Origin: Streptomyces bacillaris
GTDB lineage: Bacteria; Actinomycetota; Actinomycetes; Streptomycetales; Streptomycetaceae
Direction: 5' to 3'
NCBI RefSeq assembly: GCF_003268675.1
Contig: NZ_CP029378.1
Span: 3,844,001 to 3,908,000 of the forward strand
DNA: 64,000 nucleotides
Shown here: in pieces, positions 41,277 through 49,579 of the stretch
Layout: every line of letters starts with the position of its first letter
How positions within the stretch are numbered: the stretch's first letter is position 1
Made by a program: the position numbers and the translations under genes
The notes under the pieces: model-generated
The model's input: the letters and a program-made list of their open reading frames with translations, nothing else
What the model was told of the DNA's origin: nothing
The model's database searches: none

Positions 41277-42128
41277 ATGGTCTCGGCAGTGCAGGACGAA
41301 AACGCCCCGGAGCTGCGGGGGTTCAGGGAAGTGCAGCGCCTGGCCTACGCCTGCGCCGAGGCCGTCGCCGGTCAGCTCAGATCGGGGGTGACCGAGCGGG
41401 AGGCGGCCCGGATGCAGCGGGTCTGGCTGCGGGAGCGGGGCGTGCGGGACTGGTTCCACCTCCCCTTCGCCTGGTTCGGGGACCGGACGGCGTTCGCCGG
41501 GTTCAAGATGCCGCTCCAGTTCTTCCCGACCGACCGGAAGCTGGAGCCGGGCATGCCCTTCATCCTGGACATGGCCCCGGTCTACAAGGGGTACACCGCC
41601 GACATCGGGTACTCGGGCTGTCTCGGCCTCAACCCGCTCCACGACAGGCTCCTCGCCGATCTGGAGGCGCACCGCGAGCTGATCCTGCGCCAGGTCCGTG
41701 AGCGCCGTTCGCTCCGCGAGATCTATGAGGACGTCGAACGCCTCATGACCGCCCAGGGGTACGCGAACAGGCACCGCGCCTACCCCTTCGGCGTGATCGC
41801 CCACAAGGTGGACCGCGTGGCCGAACGGCGCTGGTCCCCGCACGTGTTCGGGTTCGGGACGCAGTCCCTCAAGGGGCTGCTGAGCGACGCGGTGCACGGC
41901 CACCGGGACGGCTGGTCGCCGCTCTGGAGCCCGTACCGCTTCTCCGACCATCCCCCGCAGCCGGGGCTGTGGGCGGTCGAACCCCACCTCGGATTCCGGG
42001 GTACGGGCGCGAAGTTCGAGGAGATCCTGGTCGTCACCGACTCCAAGGACCCCGAGCAGAGCGCCTTCTGGCTGGACGACGATCTGCCGCATGTGCGGCG
42101 CTGGGCCGAGGAGAGGGTGGCGGCGTGA
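41277..42128 (+). CDS. M24-family metallopeptidase
   Basis: A 283-residue single-domain M24 (pita-bread) enzyme, shorter than aminopeptidase P. Metal-ligand motifs: FILDMAPVYKGYTADIGY (two Asp), a His in GVIAHKVD, a Glu in AVEPHLGF and a Glu in AKFEEILVV. Several motifs depart from canonical aminopeptidases (for example no HGxGH), so substrate and activity are uncertain. It is the first gene of a translationally coupled trio with the hydrolase-SDR fusion and a MerR regulator. Confidence 0.82.
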   Translation: MVSAVQDENAPELRGFREVQRLAYACAEAVAGQLRSGVTEREAARMQRVWLRERGVRDWFHLPFAWFGDRTAFAGFKMPLQFFPTDRKLEPGMPFILDMAPVYKGYTADIGYSGCLGLNPLHDRLLADLEAHRELILRQVRERRSLREIYEDVERLMTAQGYANRHRAYPFGVIAHKVDRVAERRWSPHVFGFGTQSLKGLLSDAVHGHRDGWSPLWSPYRFSDHPPQPGLWAVEPHLGFRGTGAKFEEILVVTDSKDPEQSAFWLDDDLPHVRRWAEERVAA

Positions 42129-43897
42129 ATCTGCCGGGAGCGCGTGAGCGCCGGGTGCGTACGGGTGGCGTCGAGCTGTGCGTCGCGGAGCTGGGGGACG
42201 GGGGCCGGCCGACGGTGGTGCTGGTCCACGGGTATCCGGACAGCAAGGAGGTCTGGTCCGAGGTCGCCGTGCGGCTGGCCGAGCAGTGGCACGTCGTGCT
42301 GTACGACGTACGCGGCCACGGCGGTTCCACGGCACCGAAGCCGCTGCGCGGGGGGTTCACCCTGGAGAAGCTGACCGACGACTTCCTCGCGGTGATCGAC
42401 GCCGTGAGCCCGGACCGGCCGGTCCATGTGGTCGGGCACGACTGGGGGTCCGTGCAGTCCTGGGAGTTCGTCACGGTCGGGCGGACCGAGGGCCGGATCG
42501 CCTCGTTCACCTCGATGTCCGGCCCTTCCCTGGACCACTTCGGCCACTGGATCAAGCAGCGGATGGCCCGGCCGACCCCGCGCCGGGTGGGCCAACTGCT
42601 GGGCCAGGGCGCCAAGTCCTGGTACGTGTACATGCTCCACACCCCCGCGCTGCCGGAGCTGGCCTGGCGCGGACCGCTCGGCAAGCGGTGGCCCGGCATC
42701 CTCCAGCGGCTGGAGAAGGTGCCCGCCGGCGACTACCCGACCGCCTCCCTGCCCGACGACGCGGCCCACGGGGCCTGGCTCTACCGGGACAACGTCCGTG
42801 CCCGGCTGGGCAGGCCGCGCCCCGACGCCTATGCCCACGCACCGGTCCAGCTCATCACACCGACCGGTGACTCCTTCCTCTCCGAGCGCCTCTACGACGA
42901 CCTGGAGCAGTGGGTCCCCCGTCTGATACGCCGGTCGCTGCCGGCCAAGCACTGGGTCCCGCGCACCCGGCCCGACCAACTGGCCGCGTGGATCGACGAT
43001 TTCGCCGCCGCCAACGAGGCGGGCGGCCAGGAGGGGCCCACGGCCCAGCAGCCCGCCGCGAAGGGCCCGTACGCGGAGCGGCTCGGCGGCCAGCTGGTGC
43101 TGGTGACGGGCGCCGCCTCCGGAATCGGGCGGGCCACGGCCTTCGCGTTCGCGGAGGCGGGCGCCCGGGTGGTGGCCGTGGACCGGGACGCGGAGGGGGC
43201 CGCCAGGACGGCGGAGCTGGCCCGGCTGATCGGGGCCCCGGCGGCCTGGGGCGAGGCGGTCGACGTCAGCGACGAGGCGGCGATGGAGAAGCTGGCCGCC
43301 AGGGTCGCCGCGGAGTACGGAATCGTCGACGTCCTGGTCAACAACGCCGGGATCGGGCTCTCCGGCTCCTTCCTGGAGACCACGAGCGAGGAGTGGAAGC
43401 AGGTCCTCGACGTCAATCTCTGGGGCGTCATCCACGGCTGCCGGATCTTCGGCAAGCAGATGGCCGACCGGGGCCAGGGCGGCCATATCGTCAACACCGC
43501 CTCCGCGGCCGCCTTCCAGCCCTCCCGCGCCCTGCCCGCGTACAGCACGTCGAAAGCGGCCGTGCTGATGCTGAGCGAGTGCCTGCGGGCCGAGCTGGCG
43601 GAGCGGTCGATCGGGGTGAGCGCCATCTGCCCCGGCATCGTCAACACCAACATCACCGCCACCACCCGCTTCGCCGGAGCCGACGCGGCGGAGGAGCAGC
43701 GGCTGCGGAAGCGGACCACCCGGCTCTACGGGCGCCGCAACTACCCGCCGGAGAAGGTCGCCGACGCCATCCTGGAGGCGGTCGTCCGCAACCGGGCCGT
43801 GGTGCCGGTGACCCCGGAGGCGCGCGGGGCCCGGCTGCTCTCCCGGCTCAGCCCCGGAGCGCTGCGACGGCTCGCCCGAGTGAAGCCCCCGCTGTGA
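42125..43897 (+). CDS. EphD-like alpha/beta hydrolase - short-chain dehydrogenase fusion
   Basis: A 590-residue bifunctional protein. Residues about 1-300 are an alpha/beta hydrolase (epoxide-hydrolase-like: HGYPDSKEVW oxyanion region, nucleophile Asp in GHDWGSVQSW). About 315-590 is an SDR: cofactor loop TGAASGIGRA, NNAGIG, catalytic Tyr/Lys in AYSTSKAA. The architecture and length match mycobacterial EphD (about 592 residues). Mycobacterial EphD has been linked to mycolic-acid metabolism; Streptomyces makes no mycolates, so the substrate must differ. GTG overlaps the M24 stop, and its own stop overlaps the MerR start. Confidence 0.9.
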   Translation: MNLPGARERRVRTGGVELCVAELGDGGRPTVVLVHGYPDSKEVWSEVAVRLAEQWHVVLYDVRGHGGSTAPKPLRGGFTLEKLTDDFLAVIDAVSPDRPVHVVGHDWGSVQSWEFVTVGRTEGRIASFTSMSGPSLDHFGHWIKQRMARPTPRRVGQLLGQGAKSWYVYMLHTPALPELAWRGPLGKRWPGILQRLEKVPAGDYPTASLPDDAAHGAWLYRDNVRARLGRPRPDAYAHAPVQLITPTGDSFLSERLYDDLEQWVPRLIRRSLPAKHWVPRTRPDQLAAWIDDFAAANEAGGQEGPTAQQPAAKGPYAERLGGQLVLVTGAASGIGRATAFAFAEAGARVVAVDRDAEGAARTAELARLIGAPAAWGEAVDVSDEAAMEKLAARVAAEYGIVDVLVNNAGIGLSGSFLETTSEEWKQVLDVNLWGVIHGCRIFGKQMADRGQGGHIVNTASAAAFQPSRALPAYSTSKAAVLMLSECLRAELAERSIGVSAICPGIVNTNITATTRFAGADAAEEQRLRKRTTRLYGRRNYPPEKVADAILEAVVRNRAVVPVTPEARGARLLSRLSPGALRRLARVKPPL

Positions 43898-44874
43898 CCG
43901 GGCGGGAGGCGGGGGCCTCCGCGGGTCCCACAGCGAACGGCAGCAGCGGTCCCGAGTACCGGATCGAGGATCTGGCCCATGCCAGCGGGGCCACGGTGCG
44001 CACGATCAGGGCGTACCAGGACCGGGGACTGCTGCCGACGCCCGAGCGGCGCGGCCGGGCCAATGTGTACGGGGAGGCCCATCTGGCCCGGCTGCTCCGG
44101 ATCGCGGACCTGCTGGACCGGGGCTACACCCTGGCCAGCATCAAGGAGCTGCTGGAGGCATGGGACGCGGGGCGGGGGCTGGGCGGCGTGCTCGGCCTGG
44201 TCGCAGAGGTGCACGGCCCCTGGACCGACGAGGAGGCCGGCCGGATCACCCGTGCGGAGCTGGACGCGAAGTTCGGCGGCACCCAGGACGACGAGGCGAT
44301 CGCGGAGGCGGTGGAGCTGGGGGTGCTGGAGCGCGTCCCGGGCACAGCCGATGAGTTCCTCGTCCCCAGCCCTCAAGAGCTTGCCGTGGCGGTCGAGTTG
44401 CACGCGGCGGGCGTGCCCCTGCTCGCGATCTCCGGCCATCTCAAGGAACTTCGCGGCCAGGTCGAGCACATCGCCTCCCGTTTCCTGGAGTTCACCACCG
44501 AGCACGTCTTCGCCCGCTATCTGGGCCACCACCCGCCCACCGACGCCGATGCGGCCGAGGCGGCGTCGATGGTGCGCCGCCTCCGCCCGCTCGCGCAGCA
44601 GACGGTCGACGCCGAACTGGCCCGTGCCATGCGGATGTTCGCCACCCGCCATCTGCACCACCACCTCGGCGCCCAGGAGAGCGTCATCGAGGGGAGCGAG
44701 ACCCGTCCGGTGCTGCTCCCGCTCCGCACAACCCAGGCTGTTCAGGAGCTGGTTGGCGCGGACCAGGTCGCGGCCTTCGTGACAGCGGCGACCGAACGCG
44801 AAGTGCAGGCACGCACTTTGGATGGACTCGCCTCATCTCATGCCATAGCCAACAAAGTTGACGAAAAGGAGTAA
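43894..44874 (+). CDS. MerR-family transcriptional regulator
   Basis: A 326-residue regulator. A flexible start (1-25) leads to the MerR winged HTH (YRIEDLAHASGATVRTIRAYQDRGLLPTP, read in parts, about 27-95) and a long helical dimerisation/sensor part. No Cys cluster for metal binding is seen, so it probably senses an organic ligand or protein. GTG overlaps the hydrolase-SDR stop by 4 bp (GTGA), so it is probably an autogenous regulator of the peptidase/EphD-like operon. Confidence 0.88.
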   Translation: MTGREAGASAGPTANGSSGPEYRIEDLAHASGATVRTIRAYQDRGLLPTPERRGRANVYGEAHLARLLRIADLLDRGYTLASIKELLEAWDAGRGLGGVLGLVAEVHGPWTDEEAGRITRAELDAKFGGTQDDEAIAEAVELGVLERVPGTADEFLVPSPQELAVAVELHAAGVPLLAISGHLKELRGQVEHIASRFLEFTTEHVFARYLGHHPPTDADAAEAASMVRRLRPLAQQTVDAELARAMRMFATRHLHHHLGAQESVIEGSETRPVLLPLRTTQAVQELVGADQVAAFVTAATEREVQARTLDGLASSHAIANKVDEKE

Positions 44875-44886
44875 AACGCCTGCCAG

Positions 44887-44940
44887 TTGTCCACAGAGCG
44901 ATCAAATACCCTGTGGATAAGTCGAGTTGGTTGTGGATCA
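44887..44940. other. DnaA-box cluster upstream of kptA
   Basis: Within 54 bp: TTGTCCACA 44887-44895, TGTGGATAA 44912-44920 (inverted, both perfect), and the near match TGTGGATCA 44932-44940 (inverted). The spacer is AT-rich for this genome. Confidence 0.7.
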
Positions 44941-45022
44941 AACATCGATACGAAGAAATCCGAAAAGAACCCTGTACGAAATCCGGATGCACCGATGATC
45001 CGCCTGCGGGCACTCTGACGGG

Positions 45023-45565
45023 ATGGACGAACGCCGCACCGTCAAGGTGTCCAAGTACCTCTCGGCCCATCTGCGCCACCGGCCGGAGCGCATCGGGATC
45101 GCGCTCGACGAGAACGGCTGGGTGGATGTCGAGACGCTGCTGAGTGCGGCGGCCCGGCACGGTTTCACCATCACCCGTGCCGAGCTGGACCATGTCGTCG
45201 CCGCCAACGACAAGCGCCGCTTCACGGTGGACGGCGACCACATCCGCGCCAACCAGGGCCACACGGTCACCGTCGACCTGGACCTGCCGCCCGCCGAGCC
45301 ACCGGCGTACCTCTACCACGGCACGGTCGCCCGGGTGCTCGACGCGATCCGGGCCGAGGGCCTGCGCCCCATGGCCCGCCACCACGTCCACCTCTCCCCC
45401 GACCGTGAGACGGCCACCCGGGTCGGCGCCCGCCGCGGCCGCCCCCTGGTCCTCACGGTGGACGCGGGCGCCATGCACCGGGCCGGCCATGTCTTCCGGG
45501 TCAGCGCCAACGGAGTCTGGCTGGCCGACGCCGTACCACCGGAGTTCCTGCGCCTGCGCGAGTGA
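45023..45565 (+). CDS. kptA: RNA 2'-phosphotransferase (Tpt1/KptA family)
   Basis: A 180-residue enzyme that uses NAD+ to remove an internal RNA 2'-phosphate, releasing ADP-ribose 1'',2''-cyclic phosphate. All signature segments are present: SKYLSAHLRHRP (about 10-21), DENGWVDV, RRFTVDGDHIRANQGH (about 65-80), AYLYHGT, HVHLSPD and WLADAVPPEFL. Bacteria lack the fungal tRNA-splicing route that generates 2'-phosphates, so the biological substrate is unknown. It is probably transcribed alone. The upstream spacer carries the DnaA-box cluster. Confidence 0.93.
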   Translation: MDERRTVKVSKYLSAHLRHRPERIGIALDENGWVDVETLLSAAARHGFTITRAELDHVVAANDKRRFTVDGDHIRANQGHTVTVDLDLPPAEPPAYLYHGTVARVLDAIRAEGLRPMARHHVHLSPDRETATRVGARRGRPLVLTVDAGAMHRAGHVFRVSANGVWLADAVPPEFLRLRE

Positions 45566-45658
45566 GCCGGGGCGCGCGGGCCGCCGCGTGACCCGCCACG
45601 AGTGAGCCGGCGTACGGCCCTCGGGTCGGCTGCCGCCCCTCAGGACGGCTGCTGCCCC

Positions 45659-46561
45659 TCAGGCCAGCTGCGCGCGCGCCTCGGTTGCGATGCGCTCGTA
45701 GACCGCCGGGTCCGTGTCGAAGTCAGAGTCCGGGATCGGGGCGTGGATGGCGATCTCGGTGAAACCCAGCTCCGCGTGGCGGCCCGCGAAGTCGACGAAG
45801 GCGTCCACCGACTCCAGCGGGGCGTTGCGGTCGGGGGTGAAGCCGGTGAGCAGGATCCGGTCCAGCTCGGAGGCGTCCCGGCCGGTCTCCTCGCAGGCGG
45901 CCTCCAGCCTCTTGCCCTGCTCCCGGAGGGCCTGCACCGACTGCTCCGGGGTGCCCTCCTCGTACAGCTTCGGGTCGCCCGTCGTCACCCACGCCTGCCC
46001 GTGCCGGGCGGCCAGCCGGAGCCCGCGCGGGCCGGTCGCGGCGACCGCGAAGGGAAGCCGGGGGCGCTGGACGCAGCCGGGGATGTTGCGGGCCTCGACG
46101 GCGGAGTAGTGCGTCCCCTCATGAGTCACCGCGTCCTCGGTGAGCAGCCGGTCCAGCAGCGGCACGAACTCACCGAAACGGTCGGCGCGCTCCCTCGGTG
46201 TCCACGCCTCCTGGCCCAGCGCGGTGGCGTCGAACCCGCTGCCTCCGGCGCCGATGCCGAGAGTGATCCGGCCGCCGGAGATGTCGTCCAGGGAGATCAG
46301 CTCCTTGGCCAGGGTCACCGGGTGGCGGAAGTTCGGTGAGGTGACCAGCGTGCCCAGGCGGAGGCGCTGCGTGGCCGTCGCGGCGGCGGTGAGCGTGGGG
46401 AGCGCTCCGAACCACGTCCGGTCGCGGAAGCTGCGCCAGGAGAGGTGGTCGTAGGTGTAGGCGGTGTGGAAGCCCAGCTCCTCCGCCCGCCGCCAGCGGT
46501 CGCGGCCTCCCTCGTGCCAGCGGTCGACGGGCAGGATCACGGTGCTCAGGCGCAAGGTCAT
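45659..46561 (-). CDS. luciferase-like (LLM class) F420-dependent oxidoreductase
   Basis: A 300-residue TIM-barrel flavin/F420 oxidoreductase. Family segments: AEELGFHTAYTYDHLSW, TQRLRLGTLVTSPNFRHPVTLAKE, DISGGRITLGIGAG and ERADRFGEFVPLL. F420 use is typical of actinobacterial members but is inferred. ATG 46561 begins the conserved sequence. It diverges from the second HAD gene. The substrate is unknown. Confidence 0.87.
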   Translation of the reverse strand: MTLRLSTVILPVDRWHEGGRDRWRRAEELGFHTAYTYDHLSWRSFRDRTWFGALPTLTAAATATQRLRLGTLVTSPNFRHPVTLAKELISLDDISGGRITLGIGAGGSGFDATALGQEAWTPRERADRFGEFVPLLDRLLTEDAVTHEGTHYSAVEARNIPGCVQRPRLPFAVAATGPRGLRLAARHGQAWVTTGDPKLYEEGTPEQSVQALREQGKRLEAACEETGRDASELDRILLTGFTPDRNAPLESVDAFVDFAGRHAELGFTEIAIHAPIPDSDFDTDPAVYERIATEARAQLA

Positions 46562-46699
46562 GGGCCCGAGCCTACGGCCGTCGCAGCCCGCGCCGCCGCC
46601 CCCGTAGCCCTTTGGCATATACCTGAGGAATGTTCCGCAGCTCAGCGGCGCGCCCACTCAAATGTGCGCCCCTCCGCACGCACGTGCGCCTCGGTGGGC

Positions 46700-46705
46700 G
46701 AGAAT
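46700..46705 (+). promoter_or_regulatory. candidate -10 for the second HAD gene
   Basis: GAGAAT is a weak -10 match but is exactly 6 nt from the GTG start, consistent with a leaderless transcript. Confidence 0.3.
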
Positions 46706-46711
46706 GGCGGG

Positions 46712-47557
46712 GTGACCTCAGCTACCGATACGCCTCTTCCTGCCGTCACTCGGCTGATCGCGACCGACCTCGACGGCACCCTGCTGCGCGACGACAAGAC
46801 GCTCTCCGCACGCACCGTCGCCGCGCTCGCGGCGGCCGAGGAGGCCGGGATCGAGGTCTTCTTCGTCACCGGCAGGCCGGCCCGGTGGATGGACGTCGTC
46901 AGCAATCATGTGCAGGGCCACGGGCTGGCGATCTGCGCCAACGGTGCCGTGGTCACCGACCTGCGGGCGGACGGCGAGCTGCTCACCGTACGGGCGCTGG
47001 AACGCGACGCCGCCCTCCGTGTCGTGCACAGCCTGCGGGACTCCGCCCCCGGCACCTCCTTCGCCATCGAGATGACCACCGGCATCAACTACGAGCCGTC
47101 CTACCCGCCCTTCCACCTGGACCCGGGCGCCGCCGTCGCCCTCGCGGAGAAGCTGCTGCACGAGGACGTACCGGGCGAGGGCGCCCCCGTGCTCAAGCTC
47201 CTGGCCCACCACACCGAGATGCCTCCCGACGCCTTCCTCGCCCTGGCGCGCACGGTGGCCGGGGAGCAGGCCTCCATCACCCGGTCCAGCCCCTCCGCCC
47301 TGCTGGAGGTCAGCGGGCTCGGGGTCTCCAAGGCCAGTACGCTCGCCGCCTGCTGCGCCGAGCGGGGCATCTCCGCCGCCGAGGTGGTCGCCTTCGGTGA
47401 CATGCCCAACGACGTCGAGATGCTCGGCTGGGCCGGTACGTCGTACGCGATGGGCAACGCCCACCCCGCCGCCCTGGCCGCCGCCTCGGGGCAGACCCTC
47501 ACCAACGAGGAGGACGGTGTGGCCGTGGTCATCGAACGGATCCTCGCCGGCCGCTGA
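46712..47557 (+). CDS. HAD-superfamily (Cof-type) phosphatase
   Basis: A 281-residue Cof-type HAD hydrolase: motif I RLIATDLDGTLLRDDK, motif II FFVTGRPARW, Lys motif in LGVSKASTL and motif IV AFGDMPNDVEMLGWAG. It is a clear paralogue of the HAD gene downstream of serS, with motif IV nearly identical. GTG at 46712 is the likely start; further upstream the frame shows no family sequence. The substrate is unknown. Confidence 0.92.
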   Translation: MTSATDTPLPAVTRLIATDLDGTLLRDDKTLSARTVAALAAAEEAGIEVFFVTGRPARWMDVVSNHVQGHGLAICANGAVVTDLRADGELLTVRALERDAALRVVHSLRDSAPGTSFAIEMTTGINYEPSYPPFHLDPGAAVALAEKLLHEDVPGEGAPVLKLLAHHTEMPPDAFLALARTVAGEQASITRSSPSALLEVSGLGVSKASTLAACCAERGISAAEVVAFGDMPNDVEMLGWAGTSYAMGNAHPAALAAASGQTLTNEEDGVAVVIERILAGR

Positions 47558-47614
47558 CGTCGACGGCCGATAGCCGATGGGCATTGGGCGTCAGGCATCC
47601 AAGGCCATTGCCCT

Positions 47615-47660
47615 CGTTGGCCGTTGACGGCTCTGGCCGTTGACCTCGGCGGCCGTTCCC
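47615..47660. repeat. short direct repeats
   Basis: Three copies of ggccgtt (two as ggccgttgac) within 46 bp in the spacer between the HAD and sensor-kinase genes. No gene; function unknown. Confidence 0.4.
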
Positions 47661-47709
47661 CGTGGTCGCAACAGCGCCACCCCGGCTCCCCCGGCCGTGG
47701 CCGTACGGC

Positions 47710-49416
47710 TCACAGCGGCGCCTCCCACACCACCGTCGTCCCGCCCCCGCCCTCCCCGACCCCCGGGCCGAACCAGCTCGCCCCGCCCAGCGACTCCGCC
47801 CGGCGGGCCAGGTTCCGCAGGCCGCTGCGGCGCCCGCCCTCCGGGATGCCCACCCCGTCGTCCGCCACCGACAGACGCACCGCGGCCCGGCCGTCCGGCA
47901 GGGTCGCCGTGGCGTCCACGACCACGTCGATCACCGAGGCCCCGGCGTGCCGGAAGGCGTTGGACAGCGCCTCGCGCAACGCGGCGATCAGGTTCTTGCC
48001 GGTCAGCTCCCCGACGAGCGCGTCCACAGCGCCCAGGAAGCGGTGCGAGGGCTTGAAACCGAGCGGGACCGCCGCCATGTTGATCTCGCGCAGGACACGG
48101 GTGCGGAGCCCCGAAGGAGCCTCGGCCGGTTCCTGCTGGAGCGCGAAGATGGCCGTACGGATCTCCTGGATGGTCACGTCCAGCTCGTCGACCGCCCGGC
48201 CCACCCCCGTCCGCACCTCGGGGACGACCGAGCGGCGCTGGGCGCTCTCCAGCATCATCCCGGTGGCGAAGAGCCGCTGGATGACCAGGTCGTGCAGGTC
48301 ACGGGCGATCCGGTCGCGGTCCTCGTAGACCGCGAGCCGTTCCCGGTCCCGCTGCGCCTCGGCCATCATCAGCGCCAGGGCCGCCTGCGAGGCGAACTGG
48401 GTGGCGAGCGTCCGCTCGGTCCGGCTGAAGGGGCGCGCGCCCCGCGCCCGGGGGGTCGCCAGGGCGCCGAGCACCCGGCCCCCGCTCTGCAACGGCAGCA
48501 GCATGCTGGGCCCGAAGAGACCGGCCAGCCTGGTGACCATCCGGCTGTCGGTGGCCGAGTCGTCGATGAAGACCGCCTCCCCGGCCAGCAGCTTCGCCAC
48601 CACCGATGAGCGGGCCGGAATGATCACCCCGAGCGAGGACGAGGGATCGTCGGCGGAGACCGCGACGATCTCCAGCCCGCCGTCCCCGGTGGGCAGCAGC
48701 ACGATCCCGGCGGCGGAGTCCGCGAGATGGCGGGCCTGTTCGGCGACGACGGAGAGCGCGTCGTCAGCGTCCCCGCCGGACAGGAGGGCGGTGGTCACCG
48801 CCACCGAACCGTCGATCCAGCGCTCCCGCTGCCGCGCCGCCTCGTACAGCCGGGCGTTGCCGATGGCGATCCCCGCCTCGGTGGCGAGCACCCGCACCAT
48901 GTGCAGGTCGTAGTCGCTGAACTCGCCGCCGCCCTCCTTCTCGGTCAGATAGAGGTTGCCGAAGATCTCCCCCTGGACCCGGATCGGCACCCCGAGGAAG
49001 GTCCGCATCGGCGGGTGGCCGGGCGGGAACCCGGCGGAGCGCGGATCCTCGGCCAGATCGGCCAGCCGTACGGGTTCGGGGTCGTGGATCAGCGCACCCA
49101 GCAGGCCCCGGTGGCCGTCGGGCCTGCGCCCGGTCGCCCGGGCGACCTCCTCGGAGACCCCGTGGGTGATGAAGTCGGAGAGGCCGTCGCCCGACTCGTC
49201 GACGACACCGATGGCGGCGTAGCGGGCGTGGGCCAGCTCGGCCGCCGTCGCGCAGATGCGGTCGAGGGTGGAGTGCAGTTCCAGCCCCGTGCCGATCGAA
49301 CGCATCGCCTCCAGGAGTTGCGGGACCCGGGCCGTCAGCTCGGTGGAGAGGCCCTGCAGGCTACGGGTGGCCTGCGTGGCGGCATCGAGTGAGTCCTGCG
49401 GGTCCGGCTCTGCCAT
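47710..49416 (-). CDS. DevS/DosT-like GAF-GAF sensor histidine kinase
   Basis: A 568-residue cytoplasmic kinase with the DevS layout: GAF-A (about 45-195), GAF-B (about 205-352), HisKA_3 (phosphoacceptor H375 in RDLHDLVIQR) and HATPase (about 460-568; SNAFRHA, DDGVGIP). In mycobacterial DevS/DosT GAF-A binds heme through a His in the FPPHHPPM region. The equivalent here is FPPGHPPMRTFLGVP with H134 conserved, so a heme-based O2/NO/CO or redox sensor is plausible. No response regulator is adjacent. It follows cydDC on the same strand but has its own leaderless-type promoter. Confidence 0.92.
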   Translation of the reverse strand: MAEPDPQDSLDAATQATRSLQGLSTELTARVPQLLEAMRSIGTGLELHSTLDRICATAAELAHARYAAIGVVDESGDGLSDFITHGVSEEVARATGRRPDGHRGLLGALIHDPEPVRLADLAEDPRSAGFPPGHPPMRTFLGVPIRVQGEIFGNLYLTEKEGGGEFSDYDLHMVRVLATEAGIAIGNARLYEAARQRERWIDGSVAVTTALLSGGDADDALSVVAEQARHLADSAAGIVLLPTGDGGLEIVAVSADDPSSSLGVIIPARSSVVAKLLAGEAVFIDDSATDSRMVTRLAGLFGPSMLLPLQSGGRVLGALATPRARGARPFSRTERTLATQFASQAALALMMAEAQRDRERLAVYEDRDRIARDLHDLVIQRLFATGMMLESAQRRSVVPEVRTGVGRAVDELDVTIQEIRTAIFALQQEPAEAPSGLRTRVLREINMAAVPLGFKPSHRFLGAVDALVGELTGKNLIAALREALSNAFRHAGASVIDVVVDATATLPDGRAAVRLSVADDGVGIPEGGRRSGLRNLARRAESLGGASWFGPGVGEGGGGTTVVWEAPL

Positions 49417-49422
49417 GACCTG

Positions 49423-49428
49423 AGCCTA
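49423..49428 (-). promoter_or_regulatory. -10 for a leaderless sensor-kinase mRNA
   Basis: TAGGCT on the minus strand ends 6 nt before the ATG, with no ribosome site between. Confidence 0.5.
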
Positions 49429-49485
49429 GTTAGTGACGATTGGCGAGGAAAGTCGGGTTTTCCCTGTGCTCGATTTCGTGCAGCC

Positions 49486-49529
49486 TCGATTCCCGCCGGG
49501 TTCGATTCCCGCGCTCGATTCCCGCCGGG
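49486..49529. repeat. TCGATTCCCGC direct repeats
   Basis: Three copies at 49486, 49502 and 49515, two extended to TCGATTCCCGCCGGG. They lie between cydDC and the kinase promoter. Confidence 0.6.
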
Positions 49530-49579
49530 CGCGGTACCGGCCCGCGCTCGGCACCCACCGCGTCCGGCACCCACCGCAC

